12,677 nt of DNA from CAYMRB01 sp964392615 (GTDB taxonomy: Bacteria; Planctomycetota; UBA8108), in the NCBI GenBank assembly GCA_964392615.1, contig CAYMRB010000300.1:1-12677 (forward strand), given 5' to 3'. The notes under the pieces are model-generated. The model saw nothing but the letters and a program-made list of their open reading frames with translations, ran no database searches and was not told the origin of the DNA. Below, one piece after another: positions 6,465-12,677 of the stretch. A program made the position numbers and the translations under genes. Position 1 is the first letter of the stretch. Each line of letters begins with the position of its first letter.

Positions 6465-8798
6465 ATGCGGGCCTACTTCGAGTTCATTCTCCGCCACCGA
6501 GGCAAAGTCCTCGTCGCGATCCTCCTCGTGACCGCCGCAGCGGCGGCGTGCCTGCCGCGAGCCGTCGTGTCGTCGTCGCTCGGCAAGCTCTTCCTCGGCA
6601 ACTCTCCCGAATACAGCCGCTATCGCGAGCGCATCCGCGAGTTCGGAAGCGACGAGTCGCTCGTCGTCGCCTTCGAAGAGGAGACTCTGCTCTCCGAGGA
6701 CAGCCTACGACGCCTTCAGGATGTCGTCGCGCGACTCCAGGAGCTCCCGCGAGTGCACCGAGTCGACAGCCTGCTCGACGCCCGCCACATCCTCGGCTTC
6801 GGCGAGGCGGATCCCGTCGACGCCTTCCTCGCGGCTGCGCGACTGCGTCCGCAACACGCCGCTGAGGTCCTCGAGCAGCTGCGCACCGATCCGCTCGCGG
6901 GTGGTTTGCTCGTGTCAAACGATGGCACGGCTGCAGCCGTCGTCATCTCGCTCGATCCCGCTGACGACCAGGCGGTCGAGGACAACATCGCGCTCGTCGA
7001 TCGCGTCCTGGGTGCATTCCACGACGCGGGCTACGAACCGGAGCTATTGCACCGAGCCGGATCGATCGCGGCGGTCGCCGAGATCATCGCGATGACGCGG
7101 TTCAACATCGATCGCTTGTTCCCGATCGTCTGCATCGTCCTGGTCCTGGCCGTCTGGCTCATGTTCCGGCGGCTGTGGCCGATCGCGGTATCGATGGCAG
7201 TCGCGATCGTCGGAGTCATCTGGACGATGGCCATCGCGATTCTGATCGACCCGGAGATCAGCATCCTGATGGCCGGCGTTCCCGCCGTCATTCTGATCAT
7301 CTCGTTCTCCGACGTGATCCACCTGTCGAGCGCGTACCTCCTCGAGCTCGAAAGTGCGCCCGATAAACGCGAGGCCATCCTGCGCAGCGCCGAAGATGTC
7401 GGCAAGGCGTGCATCTACACGTCGATGACGACGTTCGTCGGCTTCGTCAGCCTGTCGCTCGTACCGACGCCGGCGTTCCGGCAACTCGGCTTCATCCTCG
7501 GCCTCGGCGTCGCGCTGGCGCTCCTCCTCGCGGTCACGTTGGTGCCGGTGATGTTCTCGTACATGAGAACGCCGTCACGGTGGCGCAGCGGACAGGGCCA
7601 GACCGGCGCCCGGTCCCAGGATCTTCTCGACCGCGTCCTGCGCGGATCCCGTCGTGTCAGCCTGCGGTATCCGCGGACGGTGATCCTGGTCTTCGGCGGC
7701 GTCCTGGCAGCCTCTGTCGCGGGCATGACCATGCTGACCGTCGAGTCCGATCTGATCCGCCGTCTGGGTCCCGGCAATGAGGTGCGACGCGATGCCGAGT
7801 ACTTCGACGCGCGCTTTGCCGGCATGAACGTGCTGGACGTCTGGGTCGATCTGCCGTCGGGGGATGGCGTGCTCGACGCCGACAGGTTCGCGAAGCTCGC
7901 GGACTACCACCTCGCGCTCGAGCGCATTCCCGGCATCGACAAGGTCGCGTCGGTCGTGACGGTCGTCGAGGAGATGCATCGGCGATGGCCGCGCCTTCCG
8001 ACGCCGCAGGCTCCCGCTCCACCGACGCGGGCCGAGCTCGATCGCTACTTCGCCGCGCTCGAGCGGCTCGGCGGTCATCGCCTCGATCCATTCGTCGATC
8101 GCGAACGGCGGACGATCCGCATCGTAGCCCGCCTGGATCCGAAGGGGCTCCGAACGACATACCGAATCGGCCAGGAAGCGCTCGAGGCCGCCGCGCAGCG
8201 ACTGGACGACGACGTCAAGATCGAGGCGTCCGGCATCGCCTATCTGATGGGCCTGTGGCTCGACGACATCCTCGTCGCCCAGCGTCGCGGCCTGCTGCTC
8301 TCGTTCGTGACCATCTCGATCATGATGATCGTCGCGCTGCGCTCGGTGCGCGCCGGACTGTGGTCGATGATCCCGAACCTGTTGCCGCTATTCGTGCTCG
8401 GAGGCTGGGTCGGGCTCTTCTGGGATCAGGTCGATTCCGACACGATCATGATCGCGATCCTGGCGCTCGGGATCGGCGTCGACGACACGATCCACTTCCT
8501 GCTGCGCTACCGCATCGAGAGTCGACGCGAGGCCTGTCCGGATCGCGCGATCGAACGCGCCTACGAGTTCGCGGGCCGCGGGATCGTGATCACGACGGTC
8601 ATCCTGACGCTCGGCTTCGCGCCGTTCGCGCTGAGCGACTATTTCAGCCTTCACATCCTCGGCACGCTCCTGCCGCTCGTCTTGGTCGTGGCGCTCGCGG
8701 CGGATCTTTTCCTCGTGCCCGCTCTCGGGGTCGTCGGTGCGATCCGCTTCCCCGGGCCGAAGGGCGACGCGAAACAAGTGGACTCGTGCGACTCATGA
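6465..8798 (+). CDS. RND/MMPL superfamily exporter
   Basis: This 777-residue protein has the two-fold RND layout. TM1 is at about 13-32 and is followed by a large extracytoplasmic loop (about 33-210). A five-helix bundle spans about 215-375. TM7 (about 406-424) leads into a second large loop and a second bundle (about 609-765). The TM4-like segment of half one reads SFSDVIH (D283) and that of half two reads GIGVDDTIHFLLRYR (D673, D674). These Asp residues are the proton-relay positions of the superfamily, so it should be a proton-driven exporter. Size and single-chain form fit the MMPL/HpnN-like, lipid-exporting branch rather than the tripartite drug pumps of about 1,030 residues. No adaptor or outer-membrane channel gene is adjacent. 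The 3' end overlaps the next gene by 4 nt (ATGA), implying coupled synthesis with a lipoprotein hydrolase. Substrate is unknown; a hydrophobic molecule is the best guess. Confidence 0.9.
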   Translation: MRAYFEFILRHRGKVLVAILLVTAAAAACLPRAVVSSSLGKLFLGNSPEYSRYRERIREFGSDESLVVAFEEETLLSEDSLRRLQDVVARLQELPRVHRVDSLLDARHILGFGEADPVDAFLAAARLRPQHAAEVLEQLRTDPLAGGLLVSNDGTAAAVVISLDPADDQAVEDNIALVDRVLGAFHDAGYEPELLHRAGSIAAVAEIIAMTRFNIDRLFPIVCIVLVLAVWLMFRRLWPIAVSMAVAIVGVIWTMAIAILIDPEISILMAGVPAVILIISFSDVIHLSSAYLLELESAPDKREAILRSAEDVGKACIYTSMTTFVGFVSLSLVPTPAFRQLGFILGLGVALALLLAVTLVPVMFSYMRTPSRWRSGQGQTGARSQDLLDRVLRGSRRVSLRYPRTVILVFGGVLAASVAGMTMLTVESDLIRRLGPGNEVRRDAEYFDARFAGMNVLDVWVDLPSGDGVLDADRFAKLADYHLALERIPGIDKVASVVTVVEEMHRRWPRLPTPQAPAPPTRAELDRYFAALERLGGHRLDPFVDRERRTIRIVARLDPKGLRTTYRIGQEALEAAAQRLDDDVKIEASGIAYLMGLWLDDILVAQRRGLLLSFVTISIMMIVALRSVRAGLWSMIPNLLPLFVLGGWVGLFWDQVDSDTIMIAILALGIGVDDTIHFLLRYRIESRREACPDRAIERAYEFAGRGIVITTVILTLGFAPFALSDYFSLHILGTLLPLVLVVALAADLFLVPALGVVGAIRFPGPKGDAKQVDSCDS

Positions 8799-10090
8799 AG
8801 ACACCGTTTTCGATCCCACTGCTCTTCTTGACGCTATCCGCGTGCTCCACCGCTGCCGAGATGCCGTGGTCCGAGCCGGACGAGGTCGTCCCGACCACCG
8901 GCGACTGCGCGGAGAGCCTTCGCGGCTTCGACGCGCTGATGACCGGCTTCCTGCGCCAACACGGCATTCCCGGCGCTGCGCTCGCCGTCGTCTACCACGG
9001 CCGACTCGTCGTCGCGCGGGGCTACGGCGTCGCCGACCTCGAGACGCGTGAGAGTGTCGCGCCGACCTCGCTGTTCCGCATCGCGAGCCTGTCGAAGCCG
9101 ATCACGGCCGTCGCGGTCCTGCAGCTCGTCGAGGCAGGGAAGCTGCGGCTCGACACGCGCATCGACGCGCTGCTCTCGCCGCAGCCGCTTCAGCGGGCGG
9201 GCGCGCCCGTGGACGAACGCCTACGCGAAATCGACATCCGGCAGCTCCTGCACCACACCGCCGGCTTCGATCGCGCGCTGTCCTACGATCCGATGTTCCG
9301 GTCGATCGAGATCGCCACGGCGCTCGACGTGCCGCCTCCCGCGGAGCCCGAGCACATCGTGCGGCACGAATGGGGACGCCGCCTCGACTTCGATCCCGGC
9401 ACGCGTTACGCGTACTCCAACTTCGGCTACTCGCTGCTCGGTCGCGCGATCGAGAAGGCGACGGGCCGCGCCTACGAAGATCACGTCGCGCGCTCCGTTC
9501 TCGAGCCGCTCGGCATCCGGAATATGCGTCTCGGTCACACCCTCTGGCAACAGCGCGCGGAAGGCGAGGTGCGCTACCACCATGCCCCGCCTGTCGAAAG
9601 CCCCGCGGTCATCGGCCCGATCGGCCAGCCCGCGCCGGAGCCGTACGGCTCGTGGTATCACGAGTCTCTCGACGCCCACGGCGGTTGGATCGCCTCGGCG
9701 ATCGATCTCGCGCGATTCATCGCCGCATTCGACGACGAAGAGCGCTGCCCGCTGCTCTCGCCATCGATGGTTCGACGCATGTGGGAGCGACCGCCGGGCC
9801 TCGCGGGCTTCGAAGCGGACGGTCGACCGCGCGCCGCGTACTACGCGTGCGGCTGGATGGTGCGCCCGAGGTCGAACGGCAAGGCGAATTGCTGGCACAC
9901 CGGGTCGCTTCCCGGCACGGCGGCATTGCTGGTGCGCCGTCACGACGGAATCGACTGGGCCCTGCTCTTCAACCGCCGCCGGGGAGTGAACACGCGACAC
10001 GTCGCGAGCGCGATCGATCCGCTGATCCACCCGGTCGCCGACGCGGTGAAGGAGTGGCCGGAGATCGACCTCTTCGCGAAGTACCGGTAG
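8795..10090 (+). CDS. Serine hydrolase lipoprotein, class C beta-lactamase/esterase family
   Basis: This 431-residue protein starts at an ATG overlapping the exporter stop codon by 4 nt. A lipoprotein signal is clear: MKTPFSIPLLFLTLSAC with lipobox L14-S15-A16-C17, so it should be anchored by Cys17. The family catalytic triad motifs are all present: S98-L-S-K101 (nucleophile Ser and Lys), Y207-S-N209, and H368-T-G370, which takes the place of the KTG box. The substrate-side segment WYHESLDAHGGW is typical of this family. The HTG and YSN forms are common in esterases, DD-peptidases and D-amino-acid amidases of the fold, so beta-lactam resistance should not be assumed. Being coupled to the exporter, it could act on the exported molecule or on cell-wall or lipid ester bonds. 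It ends 21 bp before a convergent gene. Fold and catalysis are well supported; the substrate is not. Confidence 0.93.
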   Translation: MKTPFSIPLLFLTLSACSTAAEMPWSEPDEVVPTTGDCAESLRGFDALMTGFLRQHGIPGAALAVVYHGRLVVARGYGVADLETRESVAPTSLFRIASLSKPITAVAVLQLVEAGKLRLDTRIDALLSPQPLQRAGAPVDERLREIDIRQLLHHTAGFDRALSYDPMFRSIEIATALDVPPPAEPEHIVRHEWGRRLDFDPGTRYAYSNFGYSLLGRAIEKATGRAYEDHVARSVLEPLGIRNMRLGHTLWQQRAEGEVRYHHAPPVESPAVIGPIGQPAPEPYGSWYHESLDAHGGWIASAIDLARFIAAFDDEERCPLLSPSMVRRMWERPPGLAGFEADGRPRAAYYACGWMVRPRSNGKANCWHTGSLPGTAALLVRRHDGIDWALLFNRRRGVNTRHVASAIDPLIHPVADAVKEWPEIDLFAKYR

Positions 10091-10131
10091 CGGGCTGCGG
10101 ACCTCGACGCGTTACTCGCGGTCGCGGCCCG
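10091..10131. terminator. Candidate bidirectional terminator hairpin at convergent gene ends
   Basis: CGGGCTGCG (10091-10099) pairs with CGCGGCCCG (10123-10131) over 9 bp with one G-U pair. Inside the loop, CGCG (10108-10111) and CGCG (10117-10120) can form a smaller stem. It begins directly after the hydrolase stop codon and overlaps the last codons of the convergent minus-strand gene. No T-tract follows, so if it terminates transcription it is not of the classical type. Confidence 0.35.
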
Positions 10132-12677
10132 ACGGACGTCCCGAGACGACCCGGAAGCCGACGTTGAAGACGCCTTGCCACGGCCGGTACGAGAGGCCGA
10201 AAGCGGAGCGAGCGCGGCGCGGTCGATCCCGCCAAGAACCGCCGCGGACCACCCTTCTGCCGGTCGCCGCGGCGTCGCTTCGAATGTCAGTCTCACGATG
10301 AGGTCCGTACGCGCTGCGAGTCCATTCGCACGCGTTTCCGTGCATATCGCAAAGCCCCCACGGGTTGGGCTCGTAAGTTCCCACGGGTGCCGTCACCATG
10401 TGGCCGTCGTCGAAGCGATCGTCTCTCGGCATCCACGCGAGCTTCGAGCTGTGGCTGTAGTCTCGAAGGTGCGCGACGTTCTTGTCCGCCAGGTTGGCCA
10501 CGCCGGAGAAGTCGGCGTCCTCACTCCCGTAGAAGAGCGGTGTGGCTGTCCCCGCGCGACAGGCGTACTCCCACTCGGCCTCCGTCGGTAGCGTGAAGTC
10601 CTCCCCCGTCTCTCGGGAAAGCCAGCGGCAGAACTCCATCGCCTCCTGCCAGGAGACGCGCACCACCGGTTGCCGGGGTTGGTTCAGCGGATAGCCTCGG
10701 GTCGACGTGATGCCGTGCGTCCGCACGTAGCGGCTGTCATGGGAAGAATCGAATCTGCCGTACTGCTCGTTCGTGACCTCGAACTTTCCCATCCAGAACG
10801 GCGCGGGGATCCGGACCACAGCGCGAGGCCGCTCGTCGGCGTAGCCCGCACCATCGCCCATGACGAACTCCCCCGCCGGTACTAACACCAGCTCCATCCG
10901 CACGCCTTGCCCCAGCTCGATCGTCCGCACCGTGGTCGGTCCGGCGGCTCGCTGCCGTCGCTCGGCTTCCTCGGCGGCGAACGGCCAAGCGGAACAGGAG
11001 ACGTTACTCGGCTCAACGTCCGGTGGCGGCTTCGGCACGGTCGGCTCGACCGGCTCGATCCGCACGGGGAACACGGCCTCCGGATCCTCGTTCAGGCCGG
11101 TGTACCGCCTCCGCAACCGCCGCCGCAACTCTCTCTGCTCGCCGACGCGCTGTGCGCCCTGCGCCTCCCCCCACGTGCCGTGAAACGGCACGTTCAGGTC
11201 GATCCACGTGATAAGCCGATCCCATGCCTCGCCGTCCAGCTCGACGCCGTAATGTCCCTTCTCCAGGAGTTGGACGAGCTCGGACGTGTCGGCGTGATAC
11301 TCACACGCGCGCAGCACATGGTAGTCGGACTCCGCGCCCGGCCGGCGAACGAAGCGGTGCAGCTCGAGATACGCCGGGCTGAAGCCCCGAGGCCCCTTGC
11401 CCTTCGTTGCCGAGAGATCGGGAATCGTCTTGCCGTCCTCTCGCGGCGAGCCGTCGTGACAGCTCGCGCAGTACTTGTCGAGCACCGGCTGGACTTCGCG
11501 CCCGAAGCTGAAGCCGCGAGCGGGTCCGTACCAGGGGGCGATCTCGTCCGGTTTCTGCGCCGTGCGGACAGCGCTGCCTGTGGCTGGGACGCTCGTCTGC
11601 GACGTGTGGCAGCCGACGCAGGAGAGAGCCTCGCCCGGCATGGCGGCCATCCAGCTCCGCATCAACTGCAGTGCCTTGCCTCGGTCGTCGAGGGGTTGGA
11701 TCGAGATCGGCGTGTTGGCCGGCACGCGGAAGTGAGCCGAGCCATCGTCGTGAACGGGAACGGTCCCCAGCACCAGCTTCACCGTATCCCACGACGCGTC
11801 GACGCCGATCGCCTGCGAGTCTTCCGCCATGTCCCGGTAGGCGTAGTGGTACGCGATCAGCCGCAGCTTCTTGACGGTGCCCCGCGGCACCCCCTCGAGA
11901 CCGGCTCCGGTGTAGATGTCCGTGATGGCCACGGTCGCATCCGAGCGCTGCGGATCCACACGATCGGGAATCACCGGCGGCCGCGGCACAGGACGGAGCG
12001 GGATCGGCTCCAGAAGATCGTGGCCGTTCTCTTCCCGCAGGAGCAGCAGATTGTCGAACACGTCGACGAGATAGATGCTCCATCGCGACGCGCGATCCAT
12101 TCGGCACGACACGAGGAAGTACTTCTCGCTGAGGGGATACGGGTGCAGGAACTTCGGCCACGACCCCACGACGAGCCGATCGTTGATCACCGGCTCCACC
12201 CGGCTCCCGCGGCCGGGAATCCTCTGCACGACGCCGTCCGTCTCGTGCCGGCCTCGTCCCGCGTCGAAGATCACGAGCTCGCCGCTGCGACGGGCGACGT
12301 GGTGCCCGCTCACGACGCCGACGACCTTGCTGGGGTGACCCGGAATCGGACGGGCGTAGAAGACGGCGTTCGGCCAGTAGGAATTGCCCCCGTAGTACTC
12401 CCGCTGCTCGGTGCCGTCGGGGTTCATCTGGAAGAGCAGACGACTGAAGAAGTGCGGCGTGTCGGTGTACTCCCAGCGGGTGTAGAGCACGCGCCCATCG
12501 TTGAGGACCGTCGGACACCAATCGTGGTCCTGCTCGAAGCAGAGCTGTCGGACGTTGCTGCCGTCGCTCTGCATGAGATACAGCACAGCGACGTGGTCTC
12601 GCCCGCGAACGCACGGGACGCCTGCGAAGCATGCCGTGGAGCAGAACACGATCCTCCCGTCCGGCAGGTAGCACGCG
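10112..12677 (-). CDS. HzsA-related dihaem protein fused to SUMF1/FGE-type domain (5' end truncated)
   Basis: The frame is open to the right edge, so the N terminus is missing; 854 residues are visible (numbered from the edge). Residues 1-180 resemble TolB/WD-type propeller blades (YLPDGRIVF, DHDWCPTVLNDGRVLYTRWEY). The next part matches the hydrazine-synthase-alpha middle domain family (GVPRGTVKKLRLIAYHY, VPANTPISIQPLD), up to the haem motif CVGCH (C353-H357). A second, cytochrome-c-like part begins with CASCH (C403-H407) and runs to ITWIDLNVPFHGTW. After a charged linker (about 510-590) comes a SUMF1/FGE-type domain (about 595-850), with LVLVPAGEFVMG, LPTEAEWEYACRAG, DMHGNACEW and GFRVV. 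The Cys pair of true formylglycine-generating enzymes is absent from the GGSWRDRPRRAR segment (812-823), so sulfatase activation is unlikely. Covalent haem implies an extracytoplasmic location. This is a recurrent planctomycete family of unknown function; nothing here indicates anammox. It is convergent with the exporter operon. Confidence 0.9.
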   Translation of the reverse strand, partial: ACYLPDGRIVFCSTACFAGVPCVRGRDHVAVLYLMQSDGSNVRQLCFEQDHDWCPTVLNDGRVLYTRWEYTDTPHFFSRLLFQMNPDGTEQREYYGGNSYWPNAVFYARPIPGHPSKVVGVVSGHHVARRSGELVIFDAGRGRHETDGVVQRIPGRGSRVEPVINDRLVVGSWPKFLHPYPLSEKYFLVSCRMDRASRWSIYLVDVFDNLLLLREENGHDLLEPIPLRPVPRPPVIPDRVDPQRSDATVAITDIYTGAGLEGVPRGTVKKLRLIAYHYAYRDMAEDSQAIGVDASWDTVKLVLGTVPVHDDGSAHFRVPANTPISIQPLDDRGKALQLMRSWMAAMPGEALSCVGCHTSQTSVPATGSAVRTAQKPDEIAPWYGPARGFSFGREVQPVLDKYCASCHDGSPREDGKTIPDLSATKGKGPRGFSPAYLELHRFVRRPGAESDYHVLRACEYHADTSELVQLLEKGHYGVELDGEAWDRLITWIDLNVPFHGTWGEAQGAQRVGEQRELRRRLRRRYTGLNEDPEAVFPVRIEPVEPTVPKPPPDVEPSNVSCSAWPFAAEEAERRQRAAGPTTVRTIELGQGVRMELVLVPAGEFVMGDGAGYADERPRAVVRIPAPFWMGKFEVTNEQYGRFDSSHDSRYVRTHGITSTRGYPLNQPRQPVVRVSWQEAMEFCRWLSRETGEDFTLPTEAEWEYACRAGTATPLFYGSEDADFSGVANLADKNVAHLRDYSHSSKLAWMPRDDRFDDGHMVTAPVGTYEPNPWGLCDMHGNACEWTRSAYGPHRETDIRSDAAATGRRVVRGGSWRDRPRRARSAFGLSYRPWQGVFNVGFRVVSGRPSGRDRE

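Noticed and set aside
8795..10090. Beta-lactam resistance gene
   Set aside because: The SxxK, YSN and HTG motifs are shared with esterases and peptidases, and the setting is an exporter operon without an ampR-like regulator.
11301..12674. A 457-codon minus-strand frame overlapping the HzsA-related gene
   Set aside because: Arg-rich translation without motifs; the alternative frame on the same strand carries two CxxCH sites and known family blocks.
10112..12677. Anammox hydrazine synthase
   Set aside because: Only the alpha-subunit-like part is similar. No beta/gamma subunit genes are nearby, and HzsA-related proteins are widespread in non-anammox Planctomycetota.
1..12677. CRISPR array, tRNA, rRNA, insertion sequence or attachment site
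   Set aside because: No regularly spaced direct repeats, tRNA-like folds, transposase frames or terminal inverted repeats were seen; nearly all bases are accounted for by protein-coding genes.

Overview
This is a GC-rich, almost fully coding stretch from a bacterium that is most likely a member of the Planctomycetota or a close relative. The clues are protein families I recognise rather than any taxonomic marker. They are a LamG / fibronectin-like / methyltransferase-like / beta-propeller giant, a secreted 'DWPQFRGP' beta-propeller with EF-hands, and an HzsA-related dihaem protein fused to a SUMF1-type domain. There is no rRNA, tRNA, CRISPR array, insertion sequence or other mobile-element hallmark, and nothing looks recently transferred. 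Both ends of the window cut through genes.

Layout. (1) 1-4358, plus strand: two adjacent beta-propeller genes 20 bp apart. The first is truncated on its left side and enters the window through a run of four GACTCC hexamers (Asp-Ser repeat). The second has a signal peptide and two canonical EF-hand loops. (2) 4465-4887, minus strand: a YjbQ/UPF0047 gene, convergent with the propeller genes. (3) 4888-4972: an 85-bp divergent intergenic region with an 8-bp inverted repeat and a possible 21-codon leader ORF. (4) 4973-10090, plus strand: a tight five-gene cluster. It encodes a YbjQ/UPF0145 protein, a membrane-anchored second YbjQ, a PrsW-type intramembrane protease, a 777-residue RND/MMPL exporter and a serine-hydrolase lipoprotein. 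Junctions are 4 nt apart, 1 nt overlap (TGATG), 25 nt apart and 4 nt overlap (ATGA), which strongly suggests one operon with translational coupling. (5) 10112-12677, minus strand: the HzsA-related/SUMF1 fusion, convergent with the operon, 5' end beyond the window.

How the genes may work together. The five-gene cluster reads as a cell-envelope module: a soluble and an anchored version of the same small domain, a membrane protease, an exporter for a hydrophobic or lipid substrate, and an outer-surface hydrolase. No sigma or anti-sigma factor sits beside prsW, so the classic PrsW-RsiW circuit is not evident. The beta-propeller and HzsA-related proteins are probably exported or periplasmic, but their substrates are unknown. 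Functional statements beyond family membership are inference. No database search was possible.
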